The notes beneath the pieces are model-generated. The model saw only the letters and a program-made list of their open reading frames with translations. It made no database searches and was not told the DNA's origin. The translations under genes and the position numbers were made by a program. Source: Candidatus Rifleibacteriota bacterium (GTDB taxonomy: Bacteria > Muiribacteriota > Ozemobacteria > Ozemobacterales > Ozemobacteraceae). Taken from it: a stretch of 64,000 nt of DNA. The stretch spans positions 1 through 64,000 of the forward strand of contig CAJOND010000008.1 of assembly GCA_905236675.1 (NCBI GenBank). Direction: 5' to 3'. Positions 1 to 9,013 of this stretch are shown here, piece after piece. The first letter of the stretch is position 1, and each line of letters begins with the position of its first letter.

Positions 1-544
1 GATTTGGATCATCTGTGGTTACTGAAGTATCGGTATTTGTATTTGTATCGGTATTATTTTCTTGATCACCATCGTTTCCTGGAGTTCTGCCAATGTCGGT
101 AGTATCAGTAGCAACTTCGTCTTCATCGTCAGTTGTTGGGTTGTTAACGTCTGAAGAGGTGTCGTCTGGATCTTGTTGATTACCATCTTCACCTTTAAGT
201 TTCTCACCTGTTTCTTTGATCTTTTGACCGAATTCATCAACTTTATCTACAACTCCACTAACTTTATCTAGAGCACCGTTGATTTTATCACCGATTGTAT
301 TTTCTTTGCCTGTTAATGCAGAAATAGCATCAGTTACAGCTGTAACTACGGGTTTAACTACTTTTATAACAGTCTTAGCTACTTTTGCTACAGATGAAAC
401 AATATTGCCAACACCTTTGAAAACACTACCAAAAGTGTTTTTGAAACCATCTACTATGTCACTGAAACTACAACCTGTTAAGGTAATAGAAAGAACAAAC
501 ATAAGGCAAATGAAAAATGAGCCACGAAATAATTTTTTAGTCAT
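1..544 (-). CDS. Putative lipoprotein, 3' end truncated by window edge
   Basis: Reverse-strand translation MTKKLFRGSFFICLMFVLSITLTGCSFSDIVDGFKNTFGSVFKGVGNIVSSVAKV... has a signal peptide with LTGC lipobox; AGGAGG at 552-557 precedes the ATG at 542-544. D/T/N-rich C-terminal part. Absent from ORF track because no stop lies inside the window. Confidence 0.8.
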   Translation of the reverse strand, partial: MTKKLFRGSFFICLMFVLSITLTGCSFSDIVDGFKNTFGSVFKGVGNIVSSVAKVAKTVIKVVKPVVTAVTDAISALTGKENTIGDKINGALDKVSGVVDKVDEFGQKIKETGEKLKGEDGNQQDPDDTSSDVNNPTTDDEDEVATDTTDIGRTPGNDGDQENNTDTNTNTDTSVTTDDPN

Positions 545-799
545 TAAAAAACCTCCTAAGGTATTTTCTAAATTAAATACGTTTAAGAGGTTTGTTTTGT
601 TGCAAAAAAAAAAATTATTTTTTAATTTGAAGTGTTATTTATTAATCTATGCCAGCTGGGATTAATAGCATGTCCATCTACATATGAATGAACATATTCT
701 GGATACACTACATCAAAATATTCTGCCTTGATGACTTCTCTTGAACCGTTATTGATTTCATCTTCGGTAAGTTTTTCTCTATGATTTTCATGAAGAACG

Positions 800-1378
800 T
801 CAACTAGAGATAAATTTATGAAAAATTTCTAATTTTTCATCTATTGTTACAGATGCTTTTTCTATATAGAAACGATTAACGTTATCACATAGTTTTGTAG
901 TGGTGGTTTTGCCTCCAAATTCAACTGTTCTTTTAAGAGTTTTTAAAATAGTATTAGGGGTATCTTCTACACTATAGGTTACCTTACAAACATTACAGTT
1001 AAAATCTGTAGTTCCATAACTATTAGAATTTGTTTCAAAAATATCTTTGTACTGTTCATGAATAGGAAAGCATATAAATTCATATTTTACATTTGGAACG
1101 CCACCATCTTCTGTTAGTGAATTAGAAAAATTAACTTTTCTGTAGTGATCTCTATCTACTTCGTCATATTTCTGACATAGCATTTTTAGGTCTGCGTAAA
1201 CTTGTTGAAGAACTCTTCTGGCTTTTAGAGTGGTTTCTATTCTGGTCATTCCTTTTAATGATGAATCGGAACCAGATCTTAATAACATAAAAATAGGCCC
1301 TACTAGTATTCCTATGCATACACAGACAATCATGATTTCAACAAGAGTGAAAGCTTTTTTTCTAAAGATTATTTTCAT
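800..1378 (-). CDS. Prepilin-type N-terminal methylation protein (pseudopilin); likely frameshifted, original end probably 622
   Basis: N-terminus KKAFTLVEIMIVCVCIGILVGPIFMLL is a type IV prepilin motif; a -1 shift near 821-825 extends the protein by about 60 residues. Confidence 0.8.
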   Translation of the reverse strand: MKIIFRKKAFTLVEIMIVCVCIGILVGPIFMLLRSGSDSSLKGMTRIETTLKARRVLQQVYADLKMLCQKYDEVDRDHYRKVNFSNSLTEDGGVPNVKYEFICFPIHEQYKDIFETNSNSYGTTDFNCNVCKVTYSVEDTPNTILKTLKRTVEFGGKTTTTKLCDNVNRFYIEKASVTIDEKLEIFHKFISS

Positions 1379-1382
1379 ATTA

Positions 1383-1883
1383 TTACCTTTTTGGGGTTTT
1401 CATTATAATAGAATCAAGTTGTACTGAGTATTTATTCTCATATACAGCTTTTTTCCTAAGCCAGTTTTCTGCTTTACTTCCACCTTTTGGACCAACCATT
1501 ACTGTTATTATTATATAATCATCATTATCGGTATTTAAATCTATATAACGTTGAAAATTAGTGACTTCATTAGGGTATGCAAAAGGATAGTTATCTTCAT
1601 CATCTGGATTACATTCTATTACTGCAAAATCGTCTAATGCCGCTCTATATACTAATGGAGCTAATTCATGATTTTTACTTATGTCTAATACTTTTTTGTA
1701 ACCAAAGGCTCTGAATACTTCTATTGGTTCTCTTGCTAAAGAAAAACAAAGCATTTCATAATAAGCATCCATAGAGTTTTTTTCAGCGTTTTGATTGAGC
1801 ATAAATACTGAAAGTATTACGATCGTCATCAGAAACATAGCAATCATTATTTCTACAAGGGTAAAGGCTTTTCTTTTTCTCAT
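1383..1883 (-). CDS. Prepilin-type N-terminal methylation protein
   Basis: N-terminus MRKRKAFTLVEIMIAMFLMTIVILSVFML; 4-bp overlap with upstream gene. Confidence 0.85.
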   Translation of the reverse strand: MRKRKAFTLVEIMIAMFLMTIVILSVFMLNQNAEKNSMDAYYEMLCFSLAREPIEVFRAFGYKKVLDISKNHELAPLVYRAALDDFAVIECNPDDEDNYPFAYPNEVTNFQRYIDLNTDNDDYIIITVMVGPKGGSKAENWLRKKAVYENKYSVQLDSIIMKTPKR

Positions 1884-4099
1884 TCTTTTTCTAAAACCCT
1901 TTCGAATGTGATTGCATCATTAAAAGTTATTTGGTATACGTCATCACCTTTTAAAACTTTATCATATTTTATTTTATGTTTTGCATCATGTTCCCAAAAG
2001 ACAAAATCAGCTCTATCGGTAGCAAGTGAACCTGTAAGATTCAATTCTCCATTGCATTTTACGTAAGTGTCATCATTTTTTGTGTCGTCTTTATTATTCT
2101 TCCTTTTTTGTCCCATACAAATCAAAGCAGCTTCTATTGGTTCTTTGGTGTTAATAATCAGATTACCATTTCTTGAATATAGAACACATACTGAATCTTT
2201 GTTTGCTTTTTCTATTCCGCAATTTATTTTTATACCCTTGGCTATCAAAACCCCACTCCCTTTTAATATTAGCTTTTGGGAAGGGTTGGATTCATCTCCT
2301 AATATAACTGGTTCTGTAACGTGGTTTATTCCTCTTAAATATAGAGTATTTGTTTCTTTGTCATACATTCCAGATTTTTCTAAATAATCGCTTTTCATTT
2401 GGCGTTTATTCCATAGATTAAAATCTGCAAAAGGATATGTCATATCTTGAGGAAAACATTCTTCACTATTAGCACTGGATATTTTATAAAACTCATTACT
2501 ATTGGGTAACTTTTCCAGATCACTTTCAGAAGATTCAACATAAGGCAGTTCATTACTGATATAGGTAAAAGCTTGAGATGCAACATGATGGCTTTTTAAG
2601 ACTTGTGTTAGTTTTTTATAATTGACTCCACCGTTACTTGTATCTTCGAAAGTTTTCTTAACGTCATTGTCAAGAATAATATTATCGTAATCAAAGCAAA
2701 GGTAGTCTCTTTTTGCAATTTCTCTTAACTGTCTTACTTTTTCCCTGGCGTCAGAATCATGATTAGCAATTTTGTCTAGTGTTTCACCTTCTACTTTTCC
2801 GTTAGACAAATCTATATAAAAATAACCATAATTCAAAAATTGTTTTCTTACATCTGATGTAAGAATATCTTTTAATTGATTAACAGGTTTTATTTTTATG
2901 CCCTCAAAAAAAGTAGGTTTATCTTCATCATCCGAATTATATAGGAAAAACTGAGATTTATTGAATTTCTTTTTTAATTTCGTTTCAAATAAAATAGTTG
3001 AATTTATTAAGGCAGAGTTATAGTTTTCATCATTACTATAACCTGATATGATCGGCATTCTATAATATTTAAATATAGCTTTTTTATTGGTTACTTGAGA
3101 TAAATTTTTTTCTCCTGGTTTTGGAATTAATAATTCATTTATTATAGAGTCATCGGTTATTTCAAATTCCAGTTTATGGGGTTCAGTAGCGTTTTTCCCG
3201 TCTTCAAATTTTAATAAATCTATTGTATCGGTAGATATGTTAAGACACTGATAACTTTCGTATTCACTAGAAGTATCTCTGCTTCCTAGGTTTACTTTGC
3301 CTAATCCATTTTCTGATTCTGCATCTATTTCTAAGGAAATAGATGGATTTACACTACATCCGTAATGCATTAAAGCATTAGATTCTTCTGGATCATATTT
3401 ATTAAAGTTGTTGTAATCATCTTGCCCTTTTTTTATAAAAAAGACATAATCTAATAAGCTGCTGCCAACATATGAGTTCGCTCTATTAGAAGCTTTAGAA
3501 CGTATACATACAACTTTATAGTCATGCTGACGAATCATGTTGCAAGAGCCGGGAGCTTTTGTTTCGAACCCACTTTTAGCTGTAACATTTACGGCTATTT
3601 CGATTGTACCAATGCCTTCTTTTTCATAAAAATGACGACCTTTTATGTCTTTATCTCGAAAATCAACCACTCTTACTGTGGCAGTGACATCCATACCTGC
3701 TTTTTCTGCTAATTCTTTTGTTTTTATAAGAGTAATAGTAAATAATGGACTTGATTCTTTTGGTTCTTTTATTGTTGACTCATTTACTAGCGAAGAACCT
3801 GCTTCGATTATTTTATCAAAATAATCACTTACATTAGAAGTTTTACTCTCAGAATTATCTGTTTCCTTATAAATAATAGCATAAGCTTCTTCTTGAGCTG
3901 CAACAGCAATTTGTCGTGCCATTTCAGAAGAATAAAAACGATGAGCAGTGCGTTGTGCTTGTTGGCTGTTTACAAAAAACTGAACCATTAGTATCCCGAG
4001 AAACATCATTATAAAAAGAACAGCAAAAAGGGCGACACCACTCTTGTTTTTTATAGGCTTTAGTTTATTCATATTTTTTGCCTTTTTTTTAGTCTTCAT
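1880..4099 (-). CDS. Large PilX/GspK-like pilus assembly protein (739 aa)
   Basis: N-terminal NKSGVALFAVLFIMMFLGILMVQFFVNSQQAQRTAHRFYSSEMARQIA resembles the PilX/GspK N-terminal helix; operon with two prepilins. Confidence 0.6.
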   Translation of the reverse strand: MKTKKKAKNMNKLKPIKNKSGVALFAVLFIMMFLGILMVQFFVNSQQAQRTAHRFYSSEMARQIAVAAQEEAYAIIYKETDNSESKTSNVSDYFDKIIEAGSSLVNESTIKEPKESSPLFTITLIKTKELAEKAGMDVTATVRVVDFRDKDIKGRHFYEKEGIGTIEIAVNVTAKSGFETKAPGSCNMIRQHDYKVVCIRSKASNRANSYVGSSLLDYVFFIKKGQDDYNNFNKYDPEESNALMHYGCSVNPSISLEIDAESENGLGKVNLGSRDTSSEYESYQCLNISTDTIDLLKFEDGKNATEPHKLEFEITDDSIINELLIPKPGEKNLSQVTNKKAIFKYYRMPIISGYSNDENYNSALINSTILFETKLKKKFNKSQFFLYNSDDEDKPTFFEGIKIKPVNQLKDILTSDVRKQFLNYGYFYIDLSNGKVEGETLDKIANHDSDAREKVRQLREIAKRDYLCFDYDNIILDNDVKKTFEDTSNGGVNYKKLTQVLKSHHVASQAFTYISNELPYVESSESDLEKLPNSNEFYKISSANSEECFPQDMTYPFADFNLWNKRQMKSDYLEKSGMYDKETNTLYLRGINHVTEPVILGDESNPSQKLILKGSGVLIAKGIKINCGIEKANKDSVCVLYSRNGNLIINTKEPIEAALICMGQKRKNNKDDTKNDDTYVKCNGELNLTGSLATDRADFVFWEHDAKHKIKYDKVLKGDDVYQITFNDAITFERVLEKE

Positions 4100-4145
4100 T
4101 TTTAAGTATATTATTAATTAAGTATACAAGCAAATAATTTGTTGC

Positions 4146-5273
4146 TTAATTTGAACCAAGGTTAGCTAGCTCTTTAACAATTATTGCTCCAGCATTACCA
4201 TTACCATATAAGTCAGGGTAGGGAAGTTTTTCAGAAGACGTAGAGAGCATCTGTTTAACGGCATAAATAATATTTTCCTGCTCTAGTCCAGCTATTTTAT
4301 TCCAACCAAGTTCGATTAATTCAGACCACTCTGTTTCTGTTCTTATTGTTACACAGAGTTTCTTATGAAAGAAAGCTTCTTTTTGTAATCCACCGGAATC
4401 GGTTATTATAAGTCGACTGTTTTTTTCAGCACAAAGCATATCTAAATAGCCTATTGGCTCTATAATGTCAATGTTACTTTTTTCTAATAACTTTTGTAGT
4501 TCATTATTCTGAGTAATTTTGGCTTTTGTACGTGGGTGTATGGGCCAGACAACTTTTAAACATTCTTTAGAAATTTTGTCTAGTGCCTTAATAATATTAT
4601 TTGTTTTTTCAGTAAAATCAGTGCTTTCAGCTCTATGAACGGTTGCCAATATATATTGGTCTTTTTTTAGATTGTGCCTTTTTAACCAAGAGCCCGTCGT
4701 TTGTTTATCATAAAATAAGGCGGAATCCAGCATTACATCACCAGATTTTATTACTTTACAATTATATCTTTTATTTGGTATTCCCTCTTGTTTTAGAATT
4801 TCTATTGCAGTATCAGTAGGGCAAAAGAGTAGGGAAGATATTCTGTCGGTTACTACTCTGTTTATTTCTTCTGGCATATTAGGATTAAAAGACCTTAAAC
4901 CTGCTTCAACATGGGCTATTGGAATATGTAATTTGCTAGCGGTCAAAGCTCCTGCAAGAGTAGAGTTTGTATCTCCATAAACCAAGACTAAATCAGGTTT
5001 TTCTTTTAAATAAATTTTTTCTAAGGCAATCATCATATTGCCTGTCTGTTCTGCATGACTTCCAGAACCAATAGCAAGGTTGATATGTGGTTTAGGAATC
5101 TGTAATTCTTCAAAGAAAATATCAGACATATTCTTGTCGTAATGCTGACCAGTATGAACTATTATTTCATTAATCCTGTTCGATGAACTTTTATTGAAAT
5201 CCGCGATAGCTCTGCTTAATACAGCAGCTTTTATAAATTGAGGTCGTGTACCTACTACTGTTAGTATTTTCAT
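4146..5273 (-). CDS. wecB: UDP-N-acetylglucosamine 2-epimerase (non-hydrolysing)
   Basis: MKILTVVGTRPQFIKAA..., VYGDTNSTLAGALTASKLHIPIAHVEAGLRSFNPNMPEEINR, TDSGGLQKEA motifs. Confidence 0.95.
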   Translation of the reverse strand: MKILTVVGTRPQFIKAAVLSRAIADFNKSSSNRINEIIVHTGQHYDKNMSDIFFEELQIPKPHINLAIGSGSHAEQTGNMMIALEKIYLKEKPDLVLVYGDTNSTLAGALTASKLHIPIAHVEAGLRSFNPNMPEEINRVVTDRISSLLFCPTDTAIEILKQEGIPNKRYNCKVIKSGDVMLDSALFYDKQTTGSWLKRHNLKKDQYILATVHRAESTDFTEKTNNIIKALDKISKECLKVVWPIHPRTKAKITQNNELQKLLEKSNIDIIEPIGYLDMLCAEKNSRLIITDSGGLQKEAFFHKKLCVTIRTETEWSELIELGWNKIAGLEQENIIYAVKQMLSTSSEKLPYPDLYGNGNAGAIIVKELANLGSN

Positions 5274-6394
5274 TTTCTATATTCACCTAATATATTTTTG
5301 TAGACAGAAATCATCTGTCTGATACTTTCATTCCAGTTAAATAGCCTTTTGACTCTTTCTCTGCCTGCTTTTCCCATTCTTTCTCTAAGTTCTTTATCTA
5401 ATACAAGTTTTTCAATAGCTTTGGCAGTTGTTTGAACGTCTTTTGGTGGCACAATAATGCCAGTAATTCCGTCTTCAACTACTTCTGGCAACCCTCCTAT
5501 GTGGCTAACCACCAATGGTTTTGAACAAGCACTGGCTTCTGTCGCTGAAACTCCAAAGCTTTCTGAATCCTGGGTAGAAACAAACACTGAAATGTTTATC
5601 ATATTATGATAAACATTAACCTGATTATATGGAACAGCACCTGATATTATAACTGATTTTTCAAGGCCTAGTTCGTTTAATAATTTTTGAATTTCTTTTG
5701 TTTGTTCCCCTCCACCGACCAGAAGAAGCTTTAAAGGTAGTTCTGGATATTTTTTCTTTACTAAGTTAAATGCTTGAACCAGATACTTTATTCCATATTT
5801 TTCAGATAGACTTTTAACAGTTCCAATAACAATGTCATTTGTATTAAACAAGCTTTTTACTTCTTTTGGTTTGAATGTTTCTAAGTCAGTTCCGAAAGGT
5901 AAAATCTTAACTGTTTTCTTTGTGTATTTGTTGGTTTCCTTTGCCATAATATTAGAAGTGGATAATATTACATCAGCTTTTTTTAATATTAATCTTACTA
6001 GTGCTTTATGAAATAAAGATAGTTTAGGAAAATCAAAAATGTCACTTCCCCAGACAGAAATTACAAAGGGCTTAAAAAAAGTTAAAGCTCCTATTAAACC
6101 ATAGCTGGTAAGATAATGAGCATGAAGGATGTCTGGTTTAAAAGTTTTTATTACTTTTTTTAATACAGGTATACCTTTAAAATAAGCTATTTTAGATATA
6201 TTATAAGAATGAGTATTGCAAAGATTAGAGTCTATATAACCACCATATAATGAAATATTTGGTATACCGGAATAAATATTCTTGTCATATTTATTTATTG
6301 AAAAAAGAGCTACTTTTATCCCATTCTCAGCTAATGATTTAACCCATTTTAAAGTGTGAGAAGAAGCCCCATCTGAAAGAATTAATATTTTCAT
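5270..6394 (-). CDS. Glycosyltransferase family 4-like
   Basis: HAHYLTSYG, SVWGSDIFDFPK, LLVGGGEQTKEIQKL, ESFGVSATEASACSKPLVVSHIGGLPEVVEDGITG motifs. Confidence 0.9.
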   Translation of the reverse strand: MKILILSDGASSHTLKWVKSLAENGIKVALFSINKYDKNIYSGIPNISLYGGYIDSNLCNTHSYNISKIAYFKGIPVLKKVIKTFKPDILHAHYLTSYGLIGALTFFKPFVISVWGSDIFDFPKLSLFHKALVRLILKKADVILSTSNIMAKETNKYTKKTVKILPFGTDLETFKPKEVKSLFNTNDIVIGTVKSLSEKYGIKYLVQAFNLVKKKYPELPLKLLLVGGGEQTKEIQKLLNELGLEKSVIISGAVPYNQVNVYHNMINISVFVSTQDSESFGVSATEASACSKPLVVSHIGGLPEVVEDGITGIIVPPKDVQTTAKAIEKLVLDKELRERMGKAGRERVKRLFNWNESIRQMISVYKNILGEYRK

Positions 6395-7482
6395 AAGTTT
6401 TTACCTTTCAGGTCATTTATAACTTCTTTAGCTCTTTCATTCCATGTATTGATATGAGCTAACTCATTACATTTTTTCATTTTTTCATTTATTTCTTCTG
6501 GAAAATTTTCAAGATGAGTTAATAATTCGTCTAGTGCTTTTTCATCGTATGGTATAGTCCAGCCAATATCATGTTTTTTTACATAATTCCCAACATAGGT
6601 ATTTTCTGAAGCTATTACTGGTTTAAGATTTCCTATATATTCAAAGAGTTTTACAGGAACAGCAAATTTCCTATATTCTTGAGGTTCAACAAATAGACTG
6701 GAACAATTTGAATTAGCATATAATTCTGATAATTCCGAGCCATATTTGTGTACAATTTCTATGTTTTCTCCCATGTATTGTGAATACTGATCCTTTACTG
6801 TTTCCCATTCTTCTTTTCTTGTACATATGATAAAATGGATATTATTGTGCTTTTTAACTACAGAAAAGAGTTTTTGCATTTTATAATGAGAACTTATGCC
6901 ACCAATATAAATTATAGACAATTTATCTAAGGATAGCATTCGGGGATTATCATAATTAAATGCGGGAGGTAATGCTTTGATAATATTTCTGTTTTTTATG
7001 GATATGTATTTTGCCATTTCTTCTGATGGCAAATAAAGCTTATTAAGCAGTTTACTGTATTGTAATAAATCATACTTATAAAAAAAAGATGTGATAAAAG
7101 TTTTGAATATACCTATTCTTTCCTGAAATTCTGGAAAACGCCAGTAAATATCTCGATAGAATAAACCGATCGGGATATTATTTCTTTTTAATTTGATGAA
7201 AAAGCTAAAATCCAGGAATGGATACAGTGGGAGGTGATTTTTATCACAGAGCAAGGTTGGTGTTGTTGAGCTTTCAGAATAGCAAAAATCATATTTTACG
7301 CCATTTTTAATTTTTTTTAATATGTTGTGAATTGCTGATTTTCTTTCAAACGAATAACCGACTGCTAAGTCAACTTCATAGCCTAGATTTTTAAAGGCAT
7401 TCAACATTCTTATGGGTCTAATACCACTTGCTGATCTTGCATTTAAATCAAGTGGCAATGGATGATGAAATATTATTTGCAT
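6391..7482 (-). CDS. Glycosyltransferase-like protein
   Basis: Position in glycan operon; C-terminal VPVKLFEYIGNLKPVIASENTYVGNYVKKHDIGWTIPYDEKALDELL pattern. Confidence 0.7.
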   Translation of the reverse strand: MQIIFHHPLPLDLNARSASGIRPIRMLNAFKNLGYEVDLAVGYSFERKSAIHNILKKIKNGVKYDFCYSESSTTPTLLCDKNHLPLYPFLDFSFFIKLKRNNIPIGLFYRDIYWRFPEFQERIGIFKTFITSFFYKYDLLQYSKLLNKLYLPSEEMAKYISIKNRNIIKALPPAFNYDNPRMLSLDKLSIIYIGGISSHYKMQKLFSVVKKHNNIHFIICTRKEEWETVKDQYSQYMGENIEIVHKYGSELSELYANSNCSSLFVEPQEYRKFAVPVKLFEYIGNLKPVIASENTYVGNYVKKHDIGWTIPYDEKALDELLTHLENFPEEINEKMKKCNELAHINTWNERAKEVINDLKGKNL

Positions 7483-8818
7483 AGTTTTTTTGTCTTTCTT
7501 TTTTTACTGATTTTGCAATCAGATAAGTAACAAAAAGAATTATTATTATTGAAAACATTACTGCGTTATAAATAAAATCATTAAATCCGCCTGTGACGGG
7601 AAGTTTTATAGAGATATACGTAAATAAACCAACCATGAACGGCGTTTTTTTATGAGTTAAAAAGAATAAAAAGATTATCTGAATAACCATTCCAACTATT
7701 ATAGGAGATATTAGAACTCCGTAAAAACCCCAATTGGCCCAGGCCTCTGCAACGAATAAAGAGTTTACAACTCCTGCCGTTCCATTTTCGATTCCTTTTG
7801 AATTGACTATAGTCATTATGGTTCTTGCTGATCTAGGTTCAAAATTTTGTCCAAATAGAGAAGAAAGGTATCTGGATATAGATGAAAATCCTATGTGTTC
7901 ATGGTTGTTTGGAAAATATTGATAAGATAAATAAATCCCTGCTGACTGTGAAAGTAATATTCTGCCTAATAGACTTTTGTTATAACTAAGTAAGGTATGA
8001 ATCTATTTTTGTAACTGATATATAGGTAAATAAAATTAGAATCAAACCCAATATTAGAGCTATTGAAAAAGATTTTTTGCTTATTTTCCCTTTTAATAAA
8101 ACACAGCAGAAAATAAAGCCTATAAAGAAATTAATAATAGGACTCTTAGATAAATCGTAAGTTAAAATAAGTAATGATGCAGCTAAGAGACTTAAGAACC
8201 AGTAAAAGTCTTTTTTGTTCCTGGTTGTAAAGCAAATGAAATATATGTCAATAACGGCGTCATTCCTATTGCTAATATATTTCTAATGTATTCATTACCC
8301 GTAAAATTACGTGATACTTCTTGCCGCAGAAAAGATAATTCAATAGCTGACCTGTTATTGAATAGAGCCAATAATGGAATTTTCTTGAGGTTAAGAAAAG
8401 TATATATTACTGCACCAAAAGAAATGAAGCTAAGAAAATATAGAAATTGTCTTAAATAAGTTTCAGATTTTATGTTTCTGAATGTTATTTTGGTTTTTAA
8501 ATAGCGTTTTAACTTATTTTTTGCCGAGTAGCCTGTAATTTTATTTACTAAAAGCATAGCCAAAGGAAGCATAAACATTACATATTGTATGGTTATCCAA
8601 CCTCTAAATCTTGCTTCTTCACTGACTTTAGAAATTAAATAATGGTTATCGAGATGGTTAATGGTTAATAATGATGATATAAAACTCTGGATAATAAGAT
8701 TATAATAGAAAATCCAGTTTATCATGTTCAGGCGTAACAGAGACAGGCTACCTACATTCATTTGAAAAAGTTTTATAGAAGCAATTAAAACTATGAAACT
8801 CAAAAGATTGTATATCAT
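7448..8818 (-). pseudogene. O-antigen/polysaccharide polymerase-like (Wzy-type) membrane protein interrupted by two frameshifts
   Basis: ORFs 8192..8818 and 7448..7816 join through an untracked segment (KKDFYWFLSLLAASLLILTYDLSKSPIINFFIGFIFCCVLLKGKISKKSFSIALILGLILILFTYISVTKIDSYL ... LLSYNKSLLGRILLSQSAGIYLSYQYFPNNHEHIGFSSISRYLSSLFGQNFEPRSARTIMTIVNSKG) using two frame changes. Confidence 0.7.
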
Positions 8819-9013
8819 CTGAATTGTACCCTTGTATCAGCTGGGAATAGTTTACCATAAATTTTTAATACCTGTTAGAGTTATCTTAATCAGTTTAGTT
8901 TCTGAGATTTCAAAAATATCATTGCTTTGAAAGAGCTTGTGATATATTATAAAAAATTAGACTAATTAACTAACAATAAAATTGATAATTATCTCTTTTA
9001 TCGGGAGGGAAAT

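Noticed and set aside
19-665. ORFs 19..240 (-) and 279..665 (+)
   Set aside because: Lie in other frames of, or antisense to, the RBS-preceded lipoprotein on the minus strand (1-544); composition is low complexity with no domain features.
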